A stretch of DNA of 48,302 nt from Corynebacterium lubricantis DSM 45231 (GCF_000379425.1 NZ_KB902190.1:1-48302), one strand, 5' to 3'; numbered from the stretch's first letter, positions 16,238 through 24,351 are shown. Notes: generated by a model not told the origin, from the sequence alone. Numbers and translations: made by a program.

Positions 16238-17026
16238 ATGAATACTCCACGCAAGCCTCGGCATCCGAAGAAAATCATCGAAGGCGAATACGAGATCGAT
16301 ACGGGTACGGCCCGCATCCTCGCCGACCCCAACCGCGATGGATCCTACGTCCTAGAAATCAACGATGTCCCCTCCTCCCAGGTCATTCTCGGCGGACCCC
16401 GCGTCCTGGTATTTCCCTATATGCGCTGGATCGCCGCAGCAATCGACCCCATCATGAACGAACGCCCGCTGGCAGAGGTGGTCCACCTCGGCGGCGCGGG
16501 TTGCGCGCTGCCGAGTTATTGCGTGGACAAGTGGCACGCAAGTCGCAACACGGTCGTCGAGATCGATGCGCGTCTCGCCGAGGTGGTGCGGTGGGCATTT
16601 TCGCTTAGCGACGACATCCTCGTGGAAATCGGCGAGGCTCGAATGTACACGCACACCCTGGAACCCGGGTCCGTCGACGTGGTCATCCGCGATGTCTTTG
16701 CCGGTCCGGATACTCCGCGGCACACCACGACCGTTGAATTTTTCAAAGCGGTGCAACGCAGCCTGACTCCCGGGGGCCTCTATATAGCCAACAGCGGCGA
16801 CGGCAAGGGGCTACCGGCCACCCGCGAGGAGTTGGCCGGCATGTTGGAGGTCTTCGATTATGTTGGAGCGATCGCTCCCAAGGAGTTGCTTGCGGGGCGC
16901 TCCTACGGAAATGTCATTTTGTGGGGATCTGATAGGCCGATTGACTACGTCGGGGAGGAAACTCACCGCGGTACCGAGTGGGCGCGGGAGCTGGCTTCGG
17001 GTACTGCGCCTCGCCGCGATCATTAA
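16238..17026 (+). CDS. Spermidine-synthase-like Rossmann protein
   Basis: 262 residues related to spermidine synthase and the spermidine-synthase half of fused MFS proteins. The SAM-type Rossmann core shows VVHLGGAGCALPSY (motif I), NTVVEIDARLAEVVRW (acidic end of strand 2) and VDVVIRDVFAG. Family members transfer aminopropyl groups from decarboxylated SAM or act as methyltransferases. No speD or other polyamine gene is nearby, so polyamine synthesis cannot be assumed. The 3' end overlaps the convergent 2H phosphoesterase gene by 4 bp. Confidence 0.75.
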   Translation: MNTPRKPRHPKKIIEGEYEIDTGTARILADPNRDGSYVLEINDVPSSQVILGGPRVLVFPYMRWIAAAIDPIMNERPLAEVVHLGGAGCALPSYCVDKWHASRNTVVEIDARLAEVVRWAFSLSDDILVEIGEARMYTHTLEPGSVDVVIRDVFAGPDTPRHTTTVEFFKAVQRSLTPGGLYIANSGDGKGLPATREELAGMLEVFDYVGAIAPKELLAGRSYGNVILWGSDRPIDYVGEETHRGTEWARELASGTAPRRDH

Positions 17027-17517
17027 CTTAGGTCCGTGAGTTTTTCCAGCCGTGGCTGCCACAGGTAGGCATGTTGGCCGGTGATTGTTTTGAAATGCCC
17101 TGAGGTCACATCGTCCAGGGCACCTATATATTCAGGCACAAGCGTGCGCGGGATGCGCAGCCCCACGGTCAGGTGCGGGACCCAGCGCTCTCCCCTGCCT
17201 TCTGGGTTCAGTGCGCTGAGCTCGCGTGCCGCTGCTTCTAACTCGGGGTCGACCTCGAGGAGCCACGCGATGGTTTGTTTGCTTTTTGTGCCAAAGACGA
17301 CGACGCCGGCGCGTTGAAACGTCGCAGGCTGGAGATTTGGAAGCAGTTCGCGGGCACGATCGACCACGCAGTCCTCCATATGCTTGGCAAAGGTGATCGT
17401 GATGTGCGGCGTTTGGTATTGCTTGGGCAGCCCACGTGCATGCAGTTGATCGAACACTTCGCGGACATAGGCGTCTTCTTCTTCAGGCAGACGCAGCAAA
17501 ATGTTGTCGGGTGACAT
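17023..17517 (-). CDS. 2'-5' RNA ligase-family (2H) phosphoesterase
   Basis: 164 residues with the two signature H-x-T/S-x motifs of the 2H superfamily: HITI near residue 38 and HLTV near residue 118, about 80 residues apart as expected. Members act as cyclic phosphodiesterases or 2'-5' RNA ligases (ThpR/LigT type) on RNA 2',3'-cyclic ends or related nucleotides. The cellular substrate is unknown. It lies between convergent neighbours, is followed tail-to-tail by the spermidine-synthase-like gene, and its upstream neighbour ogt is in the same direction with a 42-bp gap. Confidence 0.85.
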   Translation of the reverse strand: MSPDNILLRLPEEEDAYVREVFDQLHARGLPKQYQTPHITITFAKHMEDCVVDRARELLPNLQPATFQRAGVVVFGTKSKQTIAWLLEVDPELEAAARELSALNPEGRGERWVPHLTVGLRIPRTLVPEYIGALDDVTSGHFKTITGQHAYLWQPRLEKLTDLS

Positions 17518-17559
17518 GGCGCCTAGCTTAGGCGGGAGCCACCGCCCGATGACAATCCG

Positions 17560-18168
17560 CTAGGCAGCCGTCGAATGCTCAAGATCTAGCAAGAGTTTCT
17601 TTGCCTCCGTTCCTCCGAGATATCCGCCCAGACCGCCATCGGTGCGCAACACACGGTGACAAGGGACGACAACCGGCAGCGGGTTTTTCGCGCAGGCAGA
17701 TCCCACCGCACGCACTGCCTTCGGATTACCCACGTGCTCTGCTACCTGCTTGTAGGTCTCGGTCTGGCCATAAGGAATATGAGGCAGATAAGTTTGCACG
17801 TCACGGCGGAAACCGGCCGAGAGGCGGAAATCTACTGGGACCTCGAAGCTGAGGCGTTCACCGGCGAAGTATTGCTCAATCTCTCGGGCAGCCTGATCCA
17901 AGCGGGCCGGAGCATTGAGAACCCGCGGGCTGATCTTCTTGGCCAGGGTCTCTACGACGCTGTCGAATCCTTCAGACTCGAAGGCGACGCGAACGAGCCC
18001 CGCATCGGTGCCCGCGACGAGCAGTCGCCCAATGGGCGAATCTACAACCCGATAGGCCACATCAATCTCGTCCTGCTCCCCTGCCTTCTGGATCAGGCGA
18101 GCCTCCAGGGATGATAAATCTTCACTGTTTACGGGGAACAGTTTGTCCAGTTCAGCTTCACTGCTCAT
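17560..18168 (-). CDS. ogt: Methylated-DNA-protein cysteine methyltransferase
   Basis: 202 residues. The C-terminal DNA-binding/active domain has the invariant PCHRV motif (VVVPCHRVLR, nucleophilic Cys near residue 171), preceded by the Tyr/Arg helix VQTYLPHIPYGQTETYKQVA and followed by GGYLGGTEAKKLLL. It removes O6-alkyl groups from guanine by irreversible self-alkylation. The first 38 residues (containing DKLFPVNSEDLSSLEARL) are extra compared with a standard Ogt, whose domain begins at YRVVDSPIGRLLVAGTDAGL. The start codon overlaps the end of the ECF sigma gene by 11 bp, so the two are translationally coupled and the extension may relate to that sigma factor. Confidence 0.9.
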   Translation of the reverse strand: MSSEAELDKLFPVNSEDLSSLEARLIQKAGEQDEIDVAYRVVDSPIGRLLVAGTDAGLVRVAFESEGFDSVVETLAKKISPRVLNAPARLDQAAREIEQYFAGERLSFEVPVDFRLSAGFRRDVQTYLPHIPYGQTETYKQVAEHVGNPKAVRAVGSACAKNPLPVVVPCHRVLRTDGGLGGYLGGTEAKKLLLDLEHSTAA

Positions 18169-18625
18169 GATTTTTCCTTAGGGTTTTCATACCGTCCGCC
18201 GCGGCTCGGCGCACGGCCTCCGGCGTCTTGGCTAGCAGTTCCGCGGTTTCCACATGAGTGAGCCCGCCAAGGTAGTGATAAGCGATGGCGAGGCGCTGTT
18301 GTTCGGGCAAAGCGGCTACGCGCGCCCACAACTCGTGGTCATGGGCATCCCTCGCGGTTTCCACCAGAGCCTCCGGCAGTTCATCAACGGGAATAGCCTG
18401 CCTCGCCGCGGACCTAGTGATATCTATGGCCTTCCGCTGGGCAACGCGGACCAACCAGGCTTGGATATTTGTCTCTTCGTCAAGCGTGCTCCATGCTTTC
18501 AGCGCAGCCAGGAAGGTCTCGGACCAGGCATCATCGGCATCGGGGCCTGCCCCTAAAACCGCGCGGCACACTCGCAGCACGGTGGGTCCATGTTCCTCAA
18601 CAGCGCGGGAAAACGGTTGCATCAT
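18158..18625 (-). CDS. ECF-type RNA polymerase sigma factor
   Basis: 155 residues with region 2 at about 8-70 (VLRVCRAVLGAGPDADDAWS, then WLVRVAQRKAIDITR) and region 4 at about 95-150 (LPEQQRLAIAYHYLGGLTHV, ETAELLAKTPEAVRRAAADG). It is an extracytoplasmic-function-type sigma factor. Overlap with ogt downstream suggests an alkylation-damage or related stress regulon in which sigma and repair protein are co-expressed. No anti-sigma gene is visible; the N-terminal extension of Ogt is the only candidate partner here. ATG at 18625 is taken; ATG 18622 and GTG 18631 are alternatives, and longer starts overlap the divergent gene. Confidence 0.85.
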   Translation of the reverse strand: MMQPFSRAVEEHGPTVLRVCRAVLGAGPDADDAWSETFLAALKAWSTLDEETNIQAWLVRVAQRKAIDITRSAARQAIPVDELPEALVETARDAHDHELWARVAALPEQQRLAIAYHYLGGLTHVETAELLAKTPEAVRRAAADGMKTLRKNHEQ

Positions 18626-18719
18626 CTTCACATACTGTAGACGCGCCAGCGCCCTAAAACGTGAGGTCTGATTTTCCGGAGCCCGCAAGTACCCGTGATC
18701 TGCCCGTACACTGGCCACC

Positions 18720-19091
18720 ATGAAGGTACATCTCCCCACTGACTGCGGAAACGCCCCGCGCATCCAGATCGTTGGCCAGTTCGCCACCGACTGGGCTGGC
18801 CAGCAGCTCGATCAAGTCACGGATTGGCTGCACGAGGAGATCGTCTGGGAAATCGTTGGCGAGAAAACTCACGAAGGCCCAGCGGCAGCGAACGAGGCTC
18901 TGCCCGGTGAGGTCCCGGAAGAACTCAACGTCAACGCGATTATTACCCACGGCAGGCTCGCCTCCTGCGATGGAACGTTGGTTTACCCGAATAAGGTCAT
19001 CGAGTTCAGTCACGTCTTCCGTTTCGCCTCCACCGGGAAAACGGCAAAGATCAAGTCAATCAGGACATATCTGGTGGAGGCGGCTGAATAG
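18720..19091 (+). CDS. NTF2/SnoaL-like small protein
   Basis: 123 residues, not recognised beyond its likely fold. The pattern of two N-terminal helices (DWAGQQLDQVTDWLHEEIVW) then strands (EIVGEKTHEG, NAIITHGRLASCDGTLVYP, EFSHVFRFAS, IKSIRTYLVE) is typical of the NTF2-like cone fold that includes SnoaL-type proteins and many small enzymes or binding proteins. No catalytic residues can be assigned. It diverges from the ECF sigma gene with a 94-bp gap, so it is a plausible member of that regulon, and converges on a broken acetyltransferase gene. Confidence 0.6.
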   Translation: MKVHLPTDCGNAPRIQIVGQFATDWAGQQLDQVTDWLHEEIVWEIVGEKTHEGPAAANEALPGEVPEELNVNAIITHGRLASCDGTLVYPNKVIEFSHVFRFASTGKTAKIKSIRTYLVEAAE

Positions 19092-19110
19092 TCGTCGTAA
19101 AGCGTGGATC

Positions 19111-19580
19111 TTAGCTCTGGGCGCTCTCCAACACCATGACCTGCTCCGGTGTCGAGTACTCCTCGAAGCCAACGTTTGAGAAATTCTGGTCGGCATCGTC
19201 GCTAAGCAGCACAATGCGCTCCATATTCAGCGGTGCGAGCGTATCGACGATCGCCTGCGAGATGTCTTTCCCAGCCCGCGGTCGCGCACTGCGGGCTCGA
19301 TGAATGCATCGCAGAGCCACCCGCATGTCACGCCGTCGGTGACCACGCGGGCGTAGCCCACCTGCTGGCCGTCGTCGGAGTAAACGCCAAAGTTCAGCGA
19401 GGCATCGGCGGCCATGGACACGGTCTCAAGAGTTCGATCCTTCGCCCACTCGGAATCCTTCGAGAGCCAGCGATGAACCTGGTCGATGTCTAGGCGGTCG
19501 CGATCGGTATCAACAACGAACCCAGATCCGAGGTCGATTTCGGTGCCCGAAGTGGTCTCTTCCTTGCGATGCTTCGACAT
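19111..19580 (-). pseudogene. GNAT acetyltransferase broken by a frameshift
   Basis: The first reading frame gives an acetyltransferase N-terminus through motif A (VGYARVVTDGVTCGWLCDAF, EPAVRDRGLGK), then runs into an unrelated Arg/Ser tail. The correct continuation (DISQAIVDTLAPLNMERIVL, ending with EEYSTPEQVMVLESAQS) is in the next frame. Restoring one G in the AAAGAC tract around 19266-19271 (minus strand) rejoins the two into a full GNAT domain of about 155 residues. The lesion is right in the acetyl-CoA-binding loop, so the product would be inactive. A sequencing error is the main alternative, since the rest of the gene is intact. Confidence 0.85.
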
Positions 19581-19710
19581 TAGTGTCCGCCTTTAATCTC
19601 GTGGATTTCGATTTCTATTGCTTACTGGCGTTGGCCAGTCGAGTGGCCCACCCTAGCGGACATGAGCTGCGAGGCGTTTTTCATACACGCGTTTTGACAC
19701 GGACTTAGCG

Positions 19711-20349
19711 CTACTCGTCGTCGAATTTCCTGTCGATGCCGCCCGCATAATGTTGCTGCGCGAGCAGGACAAGCGCGTTGAAAAGCGGGAGCCGCAGCGC
19801 GCTGCCCAGCACAACGCTGCGGATCGTGGCCTCGAGACTGTCCTCCTCGGCGACGCTGTGAACGTCGAGGCGTCCAACCTCATCGGCCGCCGCTGCGTAC
19901 TCGTCGAGCCTATCGATAAAGGCTGTGAGCTCCTCGCCCTGCAGATTCGCCACCGCCTCGATCGCGGCGGCGTGCGCAGGCGATTCAGGATGACAGCGCC
20001 AGCCACGCTTATCGACGACTTGTGCAAGCAGGTCGGCAGCCGGCGAGTCTGCCGCAGCCTGGTTGGTCTCACCGACGAAGGCGTCCTGGGTGACCGCCAA
20101 GGCATCGATGACCGAAGGCTCGGAATCGACCACGCGCACGACTTCCTTAACCTTGTCCAGGGGCAGGCCGGCCACGGTGACCAGCGCCCTAACAAGTCGG
20201 ATGCGCTCGAGGTGGGAATCGTCGTAAAGCGCCTGATTCACGCTGGTGCGCTCGCCCGGATGAAGGAGTCCCTCGCGCAGGTAGTACTTGACCGTTGGCA
20301 CGCTGAGCTCCGAACGCCGGGCTAGCTCGGCCATCTTCATCTGACTCAT
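19711..20349 (-). CDS. MerR-family transcriptional regulator
   Basis: 212 residues. N-terminal MerR helix-turn-helix and wing: MAELARRSELSVPTVKYYLR, EGLLHPGERTSVNQALYDDS, ERIRLVRALV (residues of about 5-65), followed by a coiled-coil linker and an unusually long C-terminal effector domain. ATG at 20349 is chosen because GGAG lies four bases before it; ATG at 20361 is upstream and lacks a site. It is divergent from the NmrA-like/DUF1772 gene pair and the 88-bp gap contains a symmetric operator, so it very probably controls both directions. Ligand unknown; no metal-binding cysteine cluster is visible, which argues against a metal sensor. Confidence 0.85.
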   Translation of the reverse strand: MSQMKMAELARRSELSVPTVKYYLREGLLHPGERTSVNQALYDDSHLERIRLVRALVTVAGLPLDKVKEVVRVVDSEPSVIDALAVTQDAFVGETNQAAADSPAADLLAQVVDKRGWRCHPESPAHAAAIEAVANLQGEELTAFIDRLDEYAAAADEVGRLDVHSVAEEDSLEATIRSVVLGSALRLPLFNALVLLAQQHYAGGIDRKFDDE

Positions 20350-20386
20350 CACACACTCCATGACAAAAACGCTTGCGGGACTTAAT

Positions 20387-20426
20387 AGATAACTCTACTA
20401 TCCATAAATAGATAGTTGCATTATCT
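20387..20426. promoter_or_regulatory. Nested palindromic operator between MerR and NmrA-like genes
   Basis: Two inverted repeats share one centre at 20406.5: inner ACTATC (20397-20402) with GATAGT (20411-20416), and outer AGATAA (20387-20392) with TTATCT (20421-20426). MerR proteins bind dyads between a promoter's -35 and -10, so this 40-bp structure is the likely binding site controlling both divergent genes. The nesting suggests two dimers. Confidence 0.6.
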
Positions 20427-20437
20427 GCTAGGGGAAA

Positions 20438-21307
20438 ATGATGGCAAAAATAGCGCTCTTTGGTGCCACCGGATACCTCGGAGGTCACGCGGTGACCCGG
20501 CTTGTGGCCGACGGTCACAAGGTCCGAGCGATAGTCCGGTCGCCCGAGAAGGCCGAGCTACCTGCAGAAGTCGAGGTCGTCCAGGGCGATGTCACCGAGC
20601 CCTCGACCCTGCCCGCAGCACTCAAAGGCATCGACGGCGTGCTGATCGCTCTCAACGGCGGACATCACCCCGAGCGCGCCGCTCAGGTGGAAGAACTGGG
20701 CGTCGCACACATCGCTTCCGCCGCTTCGGCCGCAGGAGTCTCGCGCATCGTACTGTTGACGGGAATGTACGCTCAGCCTGCATTCGCGGACTACCCATGG
20801 GAACGATCTAAGGAACGCGGCGAACGCTCGCTGCTCGACGGCCCCGTCCCCGCGACCATCTTCCGAATCGGTTTCATCAATGAGACGCTGGCGAAGTTCG
20901 TCCGCGGCGGACGCCCAGTGATCATCGGTCGCCAGCCGCACCCCATTCGACTTATCGCGGCAGACGACATCATGTCGGCTGCATCACGGGCCTTCACCAT
21001 ACCCGAGACCGGGAACCGAGTCTACGATGTCGCGGGCGAACACCCGATGCTGCTTCGCGAGGCGGCCGCCGCCTACGCCAGCGCGCTCACGGGCAAGCCG
21101 TTTAACCCAGACCAGGTGCGGAGGATGCCGCTGTGGTTCATGAGAACAATCAACAAACTCTTCCTCAAGGGCGCAATGACAAGGGAGCTTGGCATTCTTG
21201 CCAGCATGAATCGCTACGGTGATGTCACCGATACCGCGGACTGGTTTCGGGACTTCGGCGTTCCACAGACGTCCTTCGAGCAATGGATCGCGGAGCAGGC
21301 ACAATGA
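20438..21307 (+). CDS. NmrA-like NAD(P)-binding oxidoreductase
   Basis: 289 residues of the atypical SDR/NmrA type. The nucleotide-binding motif is GATGYLGG (residues 9-16), followed by a basic AIVRSPEKAEL segment typical of NADP(H) preference and an acidic VVQGDVTEPS strand end. Downstream motifs RIVLLTGMYAQPAF and PVPATIFRIGF fit epimerase-like members that lack a strict Tyr-x-x-x-Lys pair. Such proteins are quinone reductases, redox sensors or oxidoreductases of unknown substrate. The ribosome site AGGGGAAA precedes ATG 20438 (ATG 20441 is also possible). The stop overlaps the DUF1772 start by 4 bp, and MerR is divergent, so the three form a regulated unit. Confidence 0.8.
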   Translation: MMAKIALFGATGYLGGHAVTRLVADGHKVRAIVRSPEKAELPAEVEVVQGDVTEPSTLPAALKGIDGVLIALNGGHHPERAAQVEELGVAHIASAASAAGVSRIVLLTGMYAQPAFADYPWERSKERGERSLLDGPVPATIFRIGFINETLAKFVRGGRPVIIGRQPHPIRLIAADDIMSAASRAFTIPETGNRVYDVAGEHPMLLREAAAAYASALTGKPFNPDQVRRMPLWFMRTINKLFLKGAMTRELGILASMNRYGDVTDTADWFRDFGVPQTSFEQWIAEQAQ

Positions 21308-21741
21308 GCTGGGTAGAAGTCGCCGCCATTCTGGTCATCGGGTTCGTCGGATCCGCCGAGTTCGGCTCGGTCGCGCTCGTGCACCCCGTCATCCGTAAGC
21401 TCGCACCAGATGATCAGCTCATCTTCGAGAAAGGCTTGCTAAAAACTTTCGGGCGCATCATGCCTGTAGTCATGACGCTTGCCGCTGTTCTTGCGATCGT
21501 CTTGGCAGTGGATAACCCCACGGTCTGGCTCGCGCTTGCTGCGATCAGCCTCGGGATTGCGCTGGTAGTCACGATCATCGGCAACGTGCCGATCAATCTG
21601 CGCACCGGGCGTATCAACGAAGAAGCCGCCCCCGAAGGTTTCCTTGCCATGCGGCGTCGCTGGGATGTATTCCAACTCATCCGCGGATCGCTGCAACTGC
21701 TTGGCTTCGTCTTCGTCACCTTCGGCATCGTGGGTGCTTAA
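21304..21741 (+). CDS. DUF1772 membrane protein
   Basis: 145 residues with four predicted transmembrane helices (VEVAAILVIGFVGSAEFGSV; GRIMPVVMTLAAVLAIVLAV; ALAAISLGIALVVTIIGNVP; LQLLGFVFVTFGIVGA). The NVPIN motif after helix 3 and the basic/Trp segment MRRRWDVFQLIRG are characteristic of DUF1772, a family that includes anthrone-oxygenase-like proteins. Activity is not established for bacterial members. It is translationally coupled to the NmrA-like gene (ATGA overlap), which suggests the pair act on one compound, sensed by the divergent MerR. The 3' end overlaps the convergent aspartate dehydrogenase gene by 4 bp. Confidence 0.75.
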   Translation: MSWVEVAAILVIGFVGSAEFGSVALVHPVIRKLAPDDQLIFEKGLLKTFGRIMPVVMTLAAVLAIVLAVDNPTVWLALAAISLGIALVVTIIGNVPINLRTGRINEEAAPEGFLAMRRRWDVFQLIRGSLQLLGFVFVTFGIVGA

Positions 21742-22562
21742 AGCCCACGAACAGCATTCCTGAGCGTATGCGCCACCGCTAGCGCCGTGAGCGCGGATGT
21801 GTTCGGATTCACCGGGCTCGGTGCGGACTGACTGCTGAGACTAAAAGTACCTGCAGAGCCCGACACTTCAATTTCATGCCGGCTTTCCTCGGCCTGCGGG
21901 TCGGCTACCAACTCCACGTGGACCCGCTCAAGGGATGTCTGCAACAACTCTTCATCGCTGCCGCCTCTCCCCCGCGTCGCCCAGGCCAGCGCCACCGCTA
22001 CGTTGACATTGCCCGGAAACTTCTCAATGGCTTCGCTAGGCCGACCGCTGAAGACCCCGAAAGGCTCGGTCGCGTTGAGCAGTTCGGCACGTTCTTCCTC
22101 CGACATCCAGTCTTGCACCAAGTCCTGAGATTTCTTCGTCGTGCGGATCTGCACCGAGTCCGCAGCACCCGCCTCCGCAACCGCGCCCCACAAATCAAAA
22201 CCACCGATTGCTCCCGAGGTAACGTGCAATTTCCCGGGCCCCTCGAGAAGAGCCCGGCGCGCAACAGGATCCGCAAGGGCCCCAACCGAGGTCAAGACCA
22301 GGTCCTTCCCCTGGGCAATGACCGCCGGACCGTGCTCCTTCGCGGCGGCGACACCTGCACACTCGACGACAATGTCGCTGCCCTCGATCAGCTGCGCCAG
22401 GTGTTCGTCGTAAAGCGAAATTCCTAAAGTGCCGCGCTCGAGGTGCGGGGCTACGTCGCGCACGACGGCGCTGACGCGGAATTCGTCGGGATCGAAGAGG
22501 CTGACTAGTTGGCGGCCTATAGCGCCGAAACCAATCAGAAGCACTCGTGGAGTTTTGGTCAT
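21738..22562 (-). CDS. L-aspartate dehydrogenase
   Basis: 274 residues. The N-terminal Rossmann domain starts LLIGFGAIGRQLVSLF, with DIVVECAG and KDLVLTSVGALAD strands as in dihydrodipicolinate-reductase-like dehydrogenases. The C-terminal domain is the aspartate dehydrogenase (DUF108) type, with TSGAIGGFDLWGAV, the Lys-rich KKSQDLV loop and FPGNVNVAVALAWA. By family it interconverts L-aspartate and oxaloacetate/iminoaspartate with NAD(P). No nadA/nadC genes adjoin it, so it is more likely a catabolic or stand-alone enzyme than part of NAD synthesis. Convergent with the DUF1772 gene. Confidence 0.8.
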   Translation of the reverse strand: MTKTPRVLLIGFGAIGRQLVSLFDPDEFRVSAVVRDVAPHLERGTLGISLYDEHLAQLIEGSDIVVECAGVAAAKEHGPAVIAQGKDLVLTSVGALADPVARRALLEGPGKLHVTSGAIGGFDLWGAVAEAGAADSVQIRTTKKSQDLVQDWMSEEERAELLNATEPFGVFSGRPSEAIEKFPGNVNVAVALAWATRGRGGSDEELLQTSLERVHVELVADPQAEESRHEIEVSGSAGTFSLSSQSAPSPVNPNTSALTALAVAHTLRNAVRGL

Positions 22563-22648
22563 TTTGCGCGCCTCAAGAGTAGGGATTCGATGCGTTGACC
22601 ACAGTCTATCGACAGCCTCAGACGTTGTCCCCCGTCGAGCGATCTGAG

Positions 22649-23236
22649 CTACTCCGCGGTGTGTGTATGGCTGTCGGCGAGCTCCTCGTTCGCGGCGCTA
22701 GGGGTCGCAGAGTGCGGGGCATTCGCTTCACGACGATCACGGGAGCGCCTACGCCGCCACTGGATGACTCCCACGATCACCGCCACGACGATGAGCAATA
22801 CCACCAATGGCCACCAGTCTCCCGCCAGTGCCCGGGCGACAGATGCCCACGCAGCGAAGCCGATGGTGCTGTAGATCGTCGCCCAGGCCACCGCGCCGGG
22901 AATCTGCGCGAGGGAGAATTTGCGCCACGAGATCTGCAGCAGACCGGCCGCAAGGATGATGGCGCTCTGCAGACCGACGGTCACGTAGGCAAACGGAATG
23001 GCCACGATTCCGACTCGTTCGATGGCCTTGTGTCCGGCACTGGTTTCCGCCTCAGCGAGCCGGTCGCGCGTTCGCTGCCACCAAGCTGGCCCGCGCTTCG
23101 TGCGAGTAGCTCCGGTCACCACTCCACGGCCGATCCAATAGGTCGCCTGGCCGCGAATCGTCGCCCCGAAATAGAGGAACAACCACACTGCCCAGAACGG
23201 GTAGCCCGCGAGAATCTCCTCCACGTCCTGCGCCAC
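22649..23236 (-). CDS. DedA/SNARE-associated-like membrane protein
   Basis: 195 residues. Membrane segments are predicted at about 12-32 (PFWAVWLFLYFGATIRGQAT), 80-105, 115-135 and 143-163, followed by a very basic tail (RRRRSRDRREA). The order and the ATYWIGRGV and LAAGLLQISWRKF blocks resemble the VTT/DedA family, lipid-scramblase-related membrane proteins needed for envelope homeostasis, though this member is small. It starts with GTG at 23236, immediately after GAAGG; spacing is short, so a slightly later start is possible. A DtxR-like box ends just upstream, pointing to iron-linked expression. Confidence 0.65.
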   Translation of the reverse strand: MAQDVEEILAGYPFWAVWLFLYFGATIRGQATYWIGRGVVTGATRTKRGPAWWQRTRDRLAEAETSAGHKAIERVGIVAIPFAYVTVGLQSAIILAAGLLQISWRKFSLAQIPGAVAWATIYSTIGFAAWASVARALAGDWWPLVVLLIVVAVIVGVIQWRRRRSRDRREANAPHSATPSAANEELADSHTHTAE

Positions 23237-23239
23237 CCT

Positions 23240-23258
23240 TCAAATTAGGCTTACCTAA
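23240..23258 (-). promoter_or_regulatory. DtxR/iron-box-like site upstream of the DedA-like gene
   Basis: Read on the minus strand the 19 bases begin TTAGGTAAGCCTAA and match the corynebacterial DtxR consensus (TTAGGTTAGSCTAACCTAA) at 15 of 19 positions, with both strongest half-site blocks retained. It is 4 bases from the GTG start of the DedA-like gene, where bound DtxR-Fe would block expression. The consensus is established; occupancy here is inference. Confidence 0.5.
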
Positions 23259-23494
23259 GATCACTTCCATTCCGAGGTTAGAAGTTGTGGGGTTGAGGTG
23301 TCAACAAAAATAGTGCTGGCCCGGGGAAGGTAGTGCGGAGGCTTGATTAAACCCTGAGGGCCTAGCGCAAGGACTCCCCACAGCAAGTCTGCCCGACCGC
23401 ACTCCTGCTCCGACTAGCATTGTGATTTACGCATGCCGCAGTCCTACTACTTCACGCAGTACTGCTCCTCAAAACCACAAGAAAGCACTCGTCT

Positions 23495-24244
23495 ATGCCT
23501 AGAACTGAACTGGATTCCACATCGGGCGTCCCCCTGTATCGGCAGATCAAAGACATTCTGCGCAATGAAATCGAGTCGGGCGACGTCGACATGGATCGTC
23601 CACTGACCGAGGCGCGTCTCCTCGAGCGCTTCGCTGTTAGCCGCGCCCCCATCCGGCAGGCGCTGTCGGAGCTGACTACGGAGGGATATGTCTACCGACG
23701 ACAGGGGAAGGGCACTTTCCCCGTCCTCAGCGGTCGGGTGGAGCGGCCGACGGACTTGGCGGCGGGCGGACTGCAGAAATTTCTTGCGGAGCACGGAGCT
23801 GAGACCGAGTCAATCATTCGCGACTTCGGTTGGACCACCCCACCCGCGCACGTAGCTAGGGCCATCGAATCCGCCAATGAGGAGTCGTTACTGCACTTCA
23901 GCCGTTTGATTACCTCTGATGATCTTCCGTTGGTAGATGCGGAAGCCTATCTGCGCGCTCCGGATTCGTTCAACCCCACGGCGCAGGAAGTCGAAGAGGC
24001 GGGATCAGTATTCACGCTCCTTGAGCAGGCCTCCGGCATTCCTGTGGTCACCACAGAGCACGAGACTTGGGCGACAGGAGCCACGGAGGAACAAGCCGAT
24101 CGCTTCCAGGTGACACCGGGTTCTCCACTTTTGGCGATTGAAACAGTGTTCTACTCCACCGGCAAGCGCGCACTGGGTTGGAGGATGGCTTTGCACCGTG
24201 CAGACGTTTTCCGCTACTCATTCTCCGAGCAGCGCAGCTCTTAG
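23495..24244 (+). CDS. GntR-family (HutC/UTRA) regulator of the catabolic cluster
   Basis: 249 residues. The N-terminal winged helix (residues of about 12-75) has the GntR hallmark VPLYRQIKDILRNEIESGDV, ARLLERFAVSRAPIRQALSE, and RRQGKGTFP. The C-terminal UTRA domain, the fold that binds small ligands in HutC-type regulators, covers about 95-245 with GLQKFLAEHG, LHFSRLITSDDLPLVDAEAY and SPLLAIETVFYS. It heads the gene series that follows on the same strand (PTE-like, monooxygenase, esterase, MFS) and is separated from it by 265 bp, so it most likely represses that operon and is relieved by the pathway substrate. The 246-bp gap upstream has no gene. Confidence 0.85.
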   Translation: MPRTELDSTSGVPLYRQIKDILRNEIESGDVDMDRPLTEARLLERFAVSRAPIRQALSELTTEGYVYRRQGKGTFPVLSGRVERPTDLAAGGLQKFLAEHGAETESIIRDFGWTTPPAHVARAIESANEESLLHFSRLITSDDLPLVDAEAYLRAPDSFNPTAQEVEEAGSVFTLLEQASGIPVVTTEHETWATGATEEQADRFQVTPGSPLLAIETVFYSTGKRALGWRMALHRADVFRYSFSEQRSS

Positions 24245-24351
24245 ATCGGCCTACGCCACCCCCACTACCCCACCTGCCTCGAGATGTCCCTCGACTCGTT
24301 GACTTTGTCATAACAATATGGAAATCTAAACCCCAAGAACGTAAGAGAGGT

